64,000 nt of DNA. Origin: Amyelois transitella (lineage: Eukaryota > Arthropoda > Insecta > Lepidoptera > Pyralidae). This document shows, one piece after another, positions 1-12,000 of the stretch. Positions within the stretch are counted from its first letter, which is position 1. Every line of letters starts with the position of its first letter. The stretch is taken from NCBI RefSeq assembly GCF_032362555.1, contig NC_083512.1, positions 8,172,001-8,236,000 on the forward strand, read 5' to 3'. The notes under the pieces were generated by a model, which did not search any database, was not told where the DNA came from, and saw only the letters and a list, made by a program, of their open reading frames with translations. The position numbers and the translations under genes are program-made.

Positions 1-509
1 GGGACAGGGGTGAGGTTACACGGCGCGGGGTCAAACCGTCGTCTACAAAAGCACCTCGCAGATATATATAATCCTCATTTTGTTCAAGTCGTACTCCCTT
101 AGCAATCATTTTCTGCATTTTTTCATTGCCAACTTTGACTGAAAACGAATTTAACGATTCAATATTATATACGAGCCCGTTTCTCTCTTACCGCCAACTT
201 TGAATTTCTCTCTCATTCGCGACAATGGCTGTTTAGTGTGTATTGATCAAGACCAAACAAACCGTCTTGGTATTTACATATTAATATTCGAAGAATAATG
301 AGTACATGCTACGCTGGATTGCAGACAAGTCGGAATGATGTTATTTTAAGGATACATAAACCTTAAAATAAAACCGTATATATATTGCACATTGCTGTAT
401 CAATTGGTTATTAAGTGTGTAATTGCTAATTACACATATAAAATAAAAACTTATTTATTTTATTGTGACCAGCACTTTTCTTTAAGGGGCGTACCTACTT
501 GCATTAAAG
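1..509. other. 5' flank of first P450 gene
   Basis: I recognise no gene here. The stretch is AT-rich. A TATAAAA-like box lies at 437-443, about 70 bp before the ATG at 510, and could be the core promoter of the first P450. The first 60 bases are richer in G+C and may belong to something left of the window, but no conserved reading frame is evident. Confidence 0.4.
437..443 (+). promoter_or_regulatory. Putative TATA box of P450-1
   Basis: TATAAAA about 73 bp upstream of the start codon. The position suits a short 5' UTR. There is no initiator strong enough to fix the start site. Confidence 0.3.
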
Positions 510-3500
510 ATGTTAGGAATTATAGGCAGCGTCGTATTTTTGGCAGTGTTATTAAGATCGTTGTATAAAAATGCTTATAGGAGACCATCAGAAAAGTTTC
601 CACCAGGTAAGTTACATTTTAATTTCAAATTACTATTGGTTTTAAAATCAGTATCCTCTTCCTGTGAATGTGGTGAAACTTGGAACTGTTAATAAAGTAA
701 AAATTTACCAAGATATTGGTTTCAGGAAAGCAGCAGTCTTCAAAATCAACGTAACTTTGTTAGAAAAAATTCCAAGCATACCTATATCTGTTATGTATAG
801 GTACAAAATTGAATCTAGGGGTAGTCTTTTGAAAAGTCTACAACGGTACAAGGAGCTCGTATCGATGATACACAGATAATAAAAGTAATCGTTTCTAATT
901 CTAAATTACTCATAACAGGACCTCCAAGCCTCCCCGTATACGGTGCCTACTGGATAGTGCTATGGTACGGCTACAACGACCTAGCGAATGCCTTCAGAAA
1001 ACTTGGAGAAATATACAAGACCAAGGTAGTCGGACTGTACTTGGGTTCTGTGCCTACGGTGGTGATCAATGATCCTGTTATGGCCAAAGAGATGCTGAGT
1101 AGCGATGCTTTCGATGGTAGAATGGACGTCATCTTAAACAGACTCCGCTCTTATTGGAAGCGGCTAGGTAAGTTACATTAATGATAATGTGGTAGGTATA
1201 AACATAGCGTATAACCCCAAAGCAGGCAATGTACCTTTTTAATGGTGAAATAATTTTCATGATTTGTTCAGTATTTCCGAAGATTAGCCCATACAAACAA
1301 ACAAAGTTACAAAATCGTAACAGATCTATAGGCAAATAGCTTTTGTTATTCTATTTTGATTGTATCGGTTTGTGAACCCAATCAAGTGATTCATAATTTT
1401 GATAACCGTCATTATGCGATAAAATTACTGTTTTGTTTACTAATTATTTTTTTTATATACCTACACAACAGTAATTAAGTCGTAGAGTAGATCTTTATTT
1501 CATATATTAATACTTAGTTAACAATTGTTTAGTATTCTGTAAGAGATCCTTTACGGGAAAAGTCCATCGTTGCCATATTTTATTTCTGTATGTTACCTTT
1601 ATGCAGTTGGGTATTGTTTTACGCAATAAAGTTACCACAAATTGTGACTCGGATGTCAATCATGCACAGTATGTTTGCGAGCAAAATGATAAATTATCGT
1701 TCATCAACCCTGCCCTTCATATGTTTGCATTTACTTCGAAGCCGTGTGGTTCCCGGCACAAATAGAAAAAAAGAATAGGACCAATCCATCTCATTCCCAT
1801 GGATGTCGTAAAAGGCAACTAAGGGATAGGCTTTTAAACTTGGGATTCTTCTAAGGATCGGCTAGTAACCTGTCACTATTATTTATATAAGAATCAATTC
1901 TATCATTAAGCCAAAAAGCCGAACGTGGCCTATCAGTGTTTTGTGGCTTCGTCTACCCCGCGAGGGACAAAGACGTAACCATATGTATGTATGTGTACTT
2001 CGAAAACGAAAATTACGCTAGATTCTGTTACTAATAGATTACGGATGATACATTTTCGATTTCGGATGATAAATTTTCGTAAGAGAATCATTTAGTAATT
2101 AAGTTGATGTACATCAGTCAAAACAGACTCTGTTCTAAGTAAAAAATCTGGTCATGTGTTCATAATTCGGTCGCTTTTAAACGTTCACCACCGACACCCG
2201 CCACATTACGCTAGAAGCAATGACTGATAATTTTACATGCGCGTTTTTCAAGTAAAAACTATTTTTCTAATGTTATTTTCAATGTGACTATATATTTTCC
2301 ACATTCAGGTATATTCTTTGTGGATAGTTACTTCTGGTACGTCCAAAGACGGTTCTCGCTTCGTTGCTTCCGAGACTATGGCTTCGGGAGACGACACCAA
2401 ACCCTGGAGTCAGTGGTAGAGAATGAGATTAAGACCCTACTGGATATAAGGCTCAATGGCCCACAGAATCCCGCTGAGAAGGTCAGAAAATAAAATAAAG
2501 ACTATGGTACCTAACTACATACATACATATAATCACGTCTATATTCCTTGCAGGGTATCAGAGCCAACAGACTTGTAAAGACTAATAGGCCACGTTCAGC
2601 TGTTTGGCTTTAAGATGGAATTGAGATTCAAATAGCGACAGGTTGCTAGCCCATCGCCTAAAAGAAGAATCCCAAGTTTATAAGCCTACCCCTTAGTCGC
2701 CTTTTACGACATCCATGGGAAAGAGATGGAGTGGTCCTATCCTTTTTTCTATTCGTGCCGGGAACCACACGGCAAACCTAACTATTTATCATTAAATAAG
2801 CCGTTTGCTGGTGTTTTTAGTTATCTAAAAAAACTATGTGCAATGTATCTTAATAGATTTTGTTCTTAAGGTCAATAATAATAATGTAAATAAATAAGGT
2901 CGTAAATACATAAAGTCGATAGGTATATCCCTTGAGACAAGTCCTACAGTCTTTAAAATATTGAAAGGCTATGATTCAAACAGACTTTAAAATTCAAAAT
3001 AAAAAATCTTTTTTTATTATCTCTGATTTCTGGGGTCTTATTATCTATGCAATCTATCTTCACTCATAACCTCCTATCATGTTTCAGGGCGTCGTGGACG
3101 GCGATCTAGTACAATTTCCTCACTTTGTCGTGACGCCTTTTCAGAACGGAATGATGCATGTGTTATGCCAGACAACTGTAGCTCGGGACGAGTATGAGGT
3201 AAAGATCCATCACAAAATTATGAGGTCTTGGCACTTTAGAATAGGAATCTTACCCGATTCTTACGGGATTAGCATAGGTACTATTCTAAGCGTATGATTG
3301 TTAATTTTTTAGAGTAATATAAAATGTGCCTAAAAATTAAAAAGTTACAAAAATCATCAATATTTCTCAGGCTTTTTTTTTGGACAAATTACACAGATTG
3401 AGTTAGCCTCGAAGTAAGTTCGAAACTTGTTGTTACGAGATACTAACCCGACGATACTATATTTTATAATAAATCATCCAAGACCCAGGCCAATCAGAGA

Positions 3501-6500
3501 AAGTTCTTTCCTCATCATGCCCTGACCGGGATTCGAACCCGGGACCTCCGGTGTCACAGACAAGCGTATTTACCGCTGCGCCACAGAGGCCATCTTTGGT
3601 CCCGGTAGCGACTTCCATTGTCCGTGGTTCGACCATAGTTAAGATCTAGAATGGGATCTACAATTATCTAACACAAAAGGGACCCGAACCAATACCAGTA
3701 TTACCTAATCAAAGTTAGACGAAGTATTATTAGTACAAAATAAATTTAATTGTTATCTTAAAAGTAACCAGATCATTATGTATGAGGGTGTTAAAAACTA
3801 GTTCTTGCCACCAGATCCTGTGGGAATTATCTCGGAAAGGTATGATGTTTCAAAGGAGCTCTGACGACGTCGGTGGAGCCCTGTCTCTGACGCCGTGGCT
3901 GAAGGACCTGGCTCCTAACTGGAGCGGTTATAATAATTTAAGGAAAGGCATTCAACCTTTTTTGACATACTTTGAGGTAACAGTCGTATACATTTTTCAA
4001 AATTCAATAATAGGTTTTGACCTAATATTAATGAATTCTGTTATTTATTCCATCAAAATTCAAATAAGTAACTAGGTGTAGGATATTTAATGAAATAGAG
4101 TGTGTTTTGTAAATGTCTTATGGAAAATCAATCTTATAGCTAAAATTGTTTCCATATAGGTATATGAATATACAAATGCTTTGTGTTATTTAAATATGTA
4201 GATATGTATGAGTTACTTTCCAAAATTTTGCATTTCGCAACGAAGAATTATGTAAACTGTTGATCTTTCCCATGAAATTACAATGGTCATAGGCACGTTG
4301 AAAAGACGTAAAAGTAATTGAAAACGCTTACAGAAAATAGTGGAGAGAGAGATGGAGACCTATGATAAAACAAACGAACGTCACTTCCTGGACGCATACA
4401 TCACGAAGATGAATGAAGAAATGCGGGAGAAAGGCAGGTCAACATTTTCTGGTAAGGGGTTTTTGTAAATGACATCCATTTTTGTGTGTTCCCAGTTACA
4501 ACTGCCTCAACTGCCGCCGCATCTCACTTCAAAAATCTTATTTTCATAACCAACCTCAACGATAGACGCGCCTCAAAAAATTACGAGTAACTACCACCAC
4601 ATTAGATATAAGAATAGTGTAGATTTAAACTTTAAGCGATAATAGCTAGATTTAGCCAATTAAAAGGAAAAAAATAAGTAGAGTATTATGTTGTCCATGC
4701 AAGGTATGTACGTATACCTACCAAAACCTAATAAAGGAAGACAAATATAACGTTTGTATTTGGCTACAAACACAGCTATGTGTACATAAAATTCTTAAAC
4801 AGATGACTCTAAAGTTATTGCAACGCAACAAAAATTTATGATAACCATAATTACTATAATAATTATTTTTGGCTCTGAGCATACTTTACATCGCCCGTAG
4901 GCGGATTGAGTTTATTACGCACTTGATCGTAATTAACTATGATACCTCATATAATTACTTAACATTTTACAACTAAAATGTGTGCCAAGCAACTGTATGT
5001 AGTTCATAAACATAAATCATCCTTAAAATCAAAATTATGGTATCCGATGTTTAGATAGGGTTCCGTAGTAAAATTTTCGCCGTGTTGTAATAGTGGCGTT
5101 GATGTCTTTCCAAGAGAGATTTATGTTATATTTAATCTATACTAATATTATAAAGCTGAAGAGTTTGTTTTGTTTGTTTGTTTGTTTGTTTGTTTAAACG
5201 CGCTAATCTCAGAAACTACTGAACCGATTTGAATAATTCTTTCACTGTTAGATAGTCTATTTATCGAGGAAGGCTATAGGCTACATTTTATCCCGGATTT
5301 CCTACGGGAAACGTCAACAATGCAGGTGAAAGTTGAATGAGTCGGCCATCTGCGAGCTTTCCACGCGAACGCTGCGCAAACCAACAAAGATATAGTAAAA
5401 CAATGTACTAAAGATGTGAAGTACTCATTTTTTGCCACAAAAAAGTCCGCGAGAGCATATATCTATCTCTTAAGGTTTACTTACAATAACCACTTTTATG
5501 TTCATTTTTTAAGATTATTTTTTCACTATAAACATAAGTTATTTTGAAACCAATTTTCTTTAATTCAGTATTAATCCTTATCCAAATAAATATGTTTATT
5601 ACTTTCGGCTTTTCATGTAGACTAAAATTGCCATTTACAGTATATAAATCAGACGAATAGGTTTTGAGATATAGTCGTTATAAGCAATTTGCAGCGAAAC
5701 ATTTAATACGGCGAACCAGCGTTCTTTCTAATACGCGTGACCGCCTGCAAAAATAAATATGATGCCCAAAATAACTATTCCACGCGGACGAAGTCGCGGG
5801 CACGGCTAGTCGAATGATAAATGAATAAATTGAAGACTTTTTGAATGAAGCTTGGGGAGTATAGTGAGTTTTTTCAAAGCACATAGTTGGTCGGTTTCGT
5901 TGATTGAAATTAAGTAATGCCTAGTGGAAAGTTAATACCTAACATCTTTATCGTAATATTCTTAATCAAATCAAATAGGTACTTTATCTTATTAATAGGT
6001 CTGATTAATACTTTTATCATTTTGGAATTTGTTGTATGTTACTATAATGGCAAACAAAGAATTAGGTCTTCTTGTAGGAACAAATAAAAGCAAATATTCT
6101 TACAGTCACATAGGTACCTATATCACGACGTCACGGGTAGACAAAGTTATAACGGTCTTAGAGATACACGAACTCCACTTTTACATGAATGGCTTAATTG
6201 AAGATATTGTTGAGAGTCAGTGATTTAGATAGTAACAGCTTGCTAATCCAATGCCTATAAATAAAGCAGATACAGGGATTGTGACAAATGTAAAGATGTA
6301 GTCACGGCCTTCGCCTCCGGATGAGAGTTGCGTTTATGTATGTAATGTTTAGGAAGAAAACCGAATCAACTATAATTCTAGTGGAACAACTGGTGATGAT
6401 ATGTGTGGACTACTTATTCCCGGCGACGACCGTGGCGGAGACGACGCTGACCATGATGTTCGAAAGGCTGCTAATCCAGCCCGAGCTGCAAGACAAGATG

Positions 6501-8216
6501 CAGGAGGAGGTGGACCGCGTGGTTGGTTCTGGAAGGCTGCCGAACATAGATGATAGGAAGAAGTACGTATAGTACCTCTACCAACTCATGGTTGTACCAA
6601 TGATCTGGTTATATGGGCCGAATGGCAAGAAAGGTCTCTACTCACGCTTTATACCCCCGTATCCGGACCACAAGTTGATAATGTTTTTCGTAAACAATAT
6701 GTAGTCCACCTAGAAGTATATTCAATACTACATTGAAGTAGTAGTAGGTACTGAAAGAGTTCTAGATATTATCATATTAATGTTATCTATTTATATCCTC
6801 CATAGGGCAGAGAAAACATATTTACCTACTGTTATAACTTGTATAAAAGGGTTGAAGGAAATAATTCACGGATTGGCCCAGATTTTACGCACAGTCAAAA
6901 CTTGTTAAATTAACTTTCTCCTGATACTTTTACCGTAGTTATTTATGAAGCAATTGATATGAATAATGTGTTACATTGGGTTCCCTGAATTTACAGAAAA
7001 CTTACATAATAAAAATCAGAAGGAAGTTGAAAAGAATGTTGCTGTGTTAATGTTATTGTTATTCTTGTTTACAGTATGCCATATACTGAAGCATGTATCC
7101 GAGAAGCGATGCGATGGGACACCCCGATCACGCTTGGCGTGCCACATAGAGCCACAAGGGATACCGTCTTCAATGGATACGATATTCCTCAGGCAAAATC
7201 TTTAATGATATTATGATTTAATCATTTAATGATATCTATAACATGAACACCAGGAAGAAACGAAGACGATTTAAGTTTGCAATTTTCAAAACTCCTTCAT
7301 TGTGGATTTTTAATTTCATTACGCTCTCGGCGCCACATAAAATCGGGGGAATTTCGGAAAATCCTGTCTTAGTCCTAGACGCCACAGCTAAATTGCCAGT
7401 CTCTAGATCCGGTAAAATTATGCGTTGATATCTCAGTCAATCAGTCAGTCAGTATCTTCTTTAACATTTTTATATTTAAATGAAACTTTTTCAGTGCTTT
7501 TGGTTTTATATTAATTACATACATATTATTTCAGGATACCATGGTAGCGCCGAATTACGTGATGCTGCACATGGATAAGGATGTCTGGGGAGACCCCGAG
7601 AATTTCCGACCAGAGCGGTTCATCGTGGATGGAAAACTAGATGTCTCTAAGGATAGATCGCTACCGTTTGGTGCTGGTAAATATATATTTATGTAGACTA
7701 AATACACAGACTGAGCTAGCCTTAGAAGATTGTTAATAAGCAAGAGAATACTTCAATCATTGCCAAGGAATATTTTACAAGTAGTTAATTTACAACCACT
7801 CTGATAAATATTTTTTGGTTGGTAAAGTGAAAAAGTTTGGTTCGGCGGTGTGAACCGCGTGATTGATTGCAATCAAATTGTTATCATCTTCAACCTTTAA
7901 TTTACTTTGGAGTGTTAAGAAATTAGAGTTTTCTGTGTTTTATGTATAATTGTTTTCATACGTCTATACTTGATCTCATACCATAAGAGGGTTACATTGC
8001 GATTTAATCAATGTTATTTTGATTTCAGGTCGTCGCTTATGCGCTGGCGAGACCTTCGCTCGCAACACCATGTTCTGTATAGTGTCCTCTATCATGCAGA
8101 GTTTTCGTGTGGAGCGGGCCCCGGGCACGGGACCCTTGCCCGCCCCTCGAATTCAGGGCATCATCACTACAATACCTGATTTCTGGGTCAAACTCACACT
8201 GAGGAAAAAACAGTGA
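510..8216 (+). CDS. Cytochrome P450, CYP2 clan, CYP304-like (P450-1)
   Basis: Ten exons: 510-606, 919-1167, 2309-2481, 3088-3198, 3815-3976, 4334-4451, 6382-6562, 7075-7192, 7535-7676 and 8029-8216. They join in frame to 512 aa, the usual P450 length. The N-terminus is a hydrophobic ER anchor followed by a basic stretch and the proline hinge [13 protein letters not shown]. Also visible are the C-helix WxxxR (W125-R129), ExxR (EAMR, 374-377), FRPERF, and the heme loop [10 protein letters not shown] with Cys455, split by the last intron. It should be an ER heme monooxygenase; the substrate is unknown. The I-helix reads DYLFPATTVAE (313-323), without the usual acid-Thr pair. Intron 8 has a GC donor (CAG|GCAAAA at 7193). 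First of three tandem genes. The CYP304 assignment is from memory of family features (C-terminal [17 protein letters not shown]-type I-helix). P450 identity is near certain; the family is probable. Confidence 0.93.
1742..1997 (+). repeat. SINE-like repeat, copy 1 (P450-1 intron 2)
   Basis: Near full-length copy of the window's commonest repeat. It opens with CCGTGTGGTTCCCGGCAC, runs through a CCCATGGATGTCGTAAAAGG core, and ends GACGTAACCATATGTATGTATG. It has no coding potential. Confidence 0.85.
2515..2775 (-). repeat. SINE-like repeat, copy 2 (P450-1 intron 3)
   Basis: Reverse-complement copy of the same repeat: the TATG tail lies on the left and the CCGTGTGGTTCCCGGCAC head at the right edge. 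With copy 1 it forms an inverted pair flanking exon 3 of P450-1. Confidence 0.85.
3380..3595 (-). repeat. tRNA-derived SINE (P450-1 intron 4)
   Basis: Read on the minus strand, the head (3592 to about 3520) resembles a tRNA with an A-box-like TGGCGCAGCGGTA and a B-box GGTTCGAATCC. The body runs leftward and ends in a tail containing AGGCTAACTCAATCTGTG. A second head occurs at 28708-28790 in the opposite orientation. The tRNA-like acceptor stem does not pair properly, which argues for a SINE and not a tRNA gene. Confidence 0.75.
5136..5809 (+). mobile_element. Non-autonomous Helitron, copy 1 (P450-1 intron 6)
   Basis: It begins with TC (TCTATACTAATATTATAAAG) and ends CACGGCTAG followed by T. 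A short GC-rich hairpin (GCGGAC-GAA-GTCGCG) sits just inside the 3' end, as in Helitrons. A near-identical sequence occupies 45960-46911. No transposase is encoded. Helitrons leave no target duplication, so the ends are set by comparing the two copies. Confidence 0.85.
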
Positions 8217-9058
8217 AATTAAATTTATAGAATGTCTAAATTGGTAGTGTGAGTGGTAAAACTTTTGTGAATGCGGTAAAATTTGGCGATCTCTTTTTTT
8301 TGGAAATACATTCAAGTACATATATAGTGTTTTTATTTTTTATTTCAGCATGACAGTTTCTAATTTACTAATACCTCCTCTTGACCTGTTTTATGTAATA
8401 TTTTTCTGCTTTTCATTCGTTGTGCAAAACTGAGTTCCAATACTGATAATTAAATTTAAAAAAAAATTAACTATTTAGTGATTTAGAAAATTATATACGC
8501 TTATCGTAACTTGGTACATAATCTTAATATTTAGGTACATCACCGTTCGCCATGTTTATACTCTAGCTTCCATAATCTTTGCTCCTCACTGAGATCCTCT
8601 ATAAAACAGATGCAACTGAGTCACTATATCCTATCACCACCGTTGGTTCTACCAACATTCCTGTTATACAAGCCAAGTGTGTGAATACAGGGGTGTGCTG
8701 ATCTTTCCAACGCTTTCTAGTCAAACTGCTCAGGGTCCATCTAAGTGCAAGATTCAGACGTGGATGTTGCACTCCCCTAGTTGAAAGTGTGAAAGGTTAC
8801 CCATAGTCGCTTTTTCTACATCCAGGACAACAGAAAACATTGACCTTACTGTTAAGGTTCTGGGAACCACAGAGCAACGTAAGATCTATATTGCTGTACT
8901 TCTTTACGCTCTGTTGTAATGTTTATTTATCTTACAGTATCATAGTCATAATTAAGTATGCCTAACTACAAGTGCTAAGTTCATTTGGTAATAAACATGG
9001 CTATAAAACTGATAAGCTCAGTTATTCCCAATAGGGGAACGCAACTACAGTTTTTATC
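8217..9058. other. Intergenic, P450-1 to P450-2
   Basis: No gene. About 8800-8876 is an eroded minus-strand relic of the SINE-like repeat: degraded forms of the TAGTCGCCTTTTACGACATC and GGGAACCACACGGCA segments are recognisable. The 3' UTR of P450-1 lies at the left; I see no canonical AATAAA close to its stop. Confidence 0.5.
9002..9008 (+). promoter_or_regulatory. Putative TATA box of P450-2
   Basis: TATAAAA 57 bp upstream of the ATG. A TCAGTT initiator-like sequence follows at 9018-9023 but is closer than the usual 30 bp, so the start site is uncertain. Confidence 0.35.
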
Positions 9059-12000
9059 ATGTTTGGTGCTATAATACTGGTTGTCCTTTTGTCAATTATA
9101 GTTAATTATTTATATAAAAATGCTACAAAAAGGCCGAGTAAGAATTTTCCACCTGGTAAGATAATATTGGTTATTGATAATTTTAATTTTAAAAATAATG
9201 GCGACTATATTTGTCTTCAACCTGTATCATGTAATTAAACCATCTACGAGTATTGCCACGAAATGTTTGCATCCACAATAAGAGTCCAAGAGGTTGATTA
9301 TCAATTAAATTTGAGTCTAGTAAATTAATGAAATTTTCGTTTTTATAATTATAAGAATTCTAAAAAATCTTAAAAATATTGTACGGTCGTTGTACCGGAT
9401 GTACTGTATACAAAATCATCCTTATCTATCGAAGCCTTAGATTAATTAAAACTAGTTGATCTAAGATTAGCTCTAATTGGGTCCTAGGAATGTCTTCTTT
9501 GATTTCTTTTGAAATAAAGAAGTTTATTAAATTTATATCTTGTTCATTTATTAACGTTTTCTCGCCGATGGTATCTTCAATAGAAAGAAATCTGAATATG
9601 AAGGCTTATTACCTTTCCAGATTTTTGGATAATGTGTTAGGTATTTGTTGTAAGTTTTTCTATGAATTTCAATTTCATCATTAAGCCATACAGCTGAACA
9701 TAGCATAGCGTAGCATTTCAATCAAGCATGTTCTGTCTAACCCGTAAAGACGTGATTTTAATTTTTTAAGTTTGTATTATATATGTGCCTACAAAAATTT
9801 GTTTGGACTTTCGTTTTCTCTTCGACAGGGCCCCCTAGTCTTCCCGTTTATGGAGCCTATTGGATGGTTCTAGCGAATGGCTATAATAACTTATCGAAGG
9901 CATTCAGGAAACTTGGTCAAACGTACAAGACTAAAATAGTCGGGTTGTACTTGGGTTCATTTCCAGTGATCGTAGTTAATGACCCCGTGATGATCAAGCA
10001 AATGTTGTATCACGAAGATTTTGATGGACGCACGGACATCATATTGGGAAGACTACGCGCTTTCTGGAAGCGGTTGGGTAAGCGCAAACCCTCTCTTTGC
10101 AGTCGGGTAAAAATAATGGTGATGGACATTACTTATAACCGTAGGCTTATTTTACCAGACTAACAGCCATTTAATTATTACCGTAACTTGTATTTATGTA
10201 ATCTATAAATTAAGGTAATTAAAATTATATGCTGCTCTTTATTGCACCTAAAAATTAATATATGTATAATACAAAATGTAAAACAGTCGTTGGATTTAGA
10301 AGAATATGTACCATAATCGGCCTTATGGGATAAAGCCGATATTGTACATATTCTTCTAATTCTATTGGGATTTCTTTCAGTCAAAAAATAAAATATATAT
10401 AAATGTACATAAATTGTTAGATGCATCAGAATTGTCTTTTGATAAGTGTTTTAAAAGAACTAAGGTTTAGGGAAAAGCTCGTATCTTGGGGAGGTTTTGC
10501 CAAAGCTGTTATACAGGTATTAGGTTTTAACTTCAAACTCTTAAAATAAGAGTTAAAACAAAAATTAATGTAACAAAGTTATTTTCACACCACAAACGCT
10601 TGCAGGTATATTCTTTACGGACAGTTATTTCTGGTATGTCCAGAGACGATTCTCCTTACGTTACATGCGGGATTTCGGGTTCGGTAGACGGGACGAGACC
10701 CTGGAGGCGGTGGTGGAAAGTGAGGTCAAAACTATGCTGGACATGAGACTAAACGGACCCCAGTATCCTGCTGAGGAGGTTTGTATGTAGTAGCTAGATC
10801 ACGGTGCTTAGATATACCTAGTTATACTGATAATATTTATTGTTATTTATTTTTTAAAATGTATCGAAAATAATGTAGTAAACGTGAACTTTAAGCCATA
10901 AGATTTCCACAAGCAGAACCGTTGGACCAAACTGAAATTATAATAATAAATGTGGGTACGATTATCCAAGAGAGGGTTTTCGGTGATAGGAGAGGCAAAT
11001 GAATCGTGTAAAAAGTATACTAGATGCAAAATATCATGATTATAAATAAGATAAGTTCTCTTTATTTCGAGGATTATTATTCCCCTAGTTGCACAGACAG
11101 TTTAGATAATGAAATACAACGAGAAGTGAACGTTCTTTCTATTTTGATAAAGTATTTTAATTAAAAATGGAAAGCGTGACTGATACACCCATAGCTCTAA
11201 AACCACTAAATGGAACGGACTAAAATTATACTAGGTACACTATCTGTGTATAAATTCTAAGGTATTTCTAGGTGAATCATGTATTCTGTCGTAGGTATGA
11301 TTAAAATATAATATTAAGTTATTGTTAATGTTGAATTTTTCAGAAAATAGTAAATGGCGAACTTGTGTATCTCCCTTACTTCCTCACGATCCCATTCATT
11401 AACGGAATGCTACAAGTATTATGCAGGTCGACCCTACCTAGAAGCCAATACGAGGTAAATATTTTTTTTGTTTTAAGTATAATTTTCAGGATTATGTACC
11501 TGTAACGTAAACTTTAATTAAGTACTTGTATTGTAGAAGTTAACTTTGTCACCAATTAAAACCAAATTCTCGTTTTTAAAACCTGAAGGTAAACAATGTT
11601 TGGAAACGGCCTATTCAAAAGCACAGTTAAATATCAATTAATCGATATCATAATGACTTAGAATATATGTATATGAGGCACAGTAACCAGCCTTTGATTT
11701 TATTGGATTAACAATCATACTTTTATCTAACCTGAACCCAGATTAACGTTATCTGGATTTTTTTGAGAGACATGTATATTTTTCGTTAGGTTTTATGGGA
11801 AATGAGCCGGGCTGGTCTCTTGTTTCAAAGGAGCTCGGACGATGTGGGGCGAGCCTTGTCTCTGACACCATGGCTCAAGGACCTGGCACCAGGCTGGAGT
11901 GGCTACAGTGGGCTACGGAAAGGAAACCAGTATTTTTTGGACTTTTTTACTGTGAGTTATATGAAAATTGGTTATCCCTTATTGTAAATATTTATAATGA

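Noticed and set aside
3515-3595. tRNA gene on the minus strand (and 28708-28780 on plus)
   Set aside because: A- and B-box-like sequences are present, but the acceptor stem does not pair and both copies continue into a repeat body, so they are tRNA-derived SINEs.
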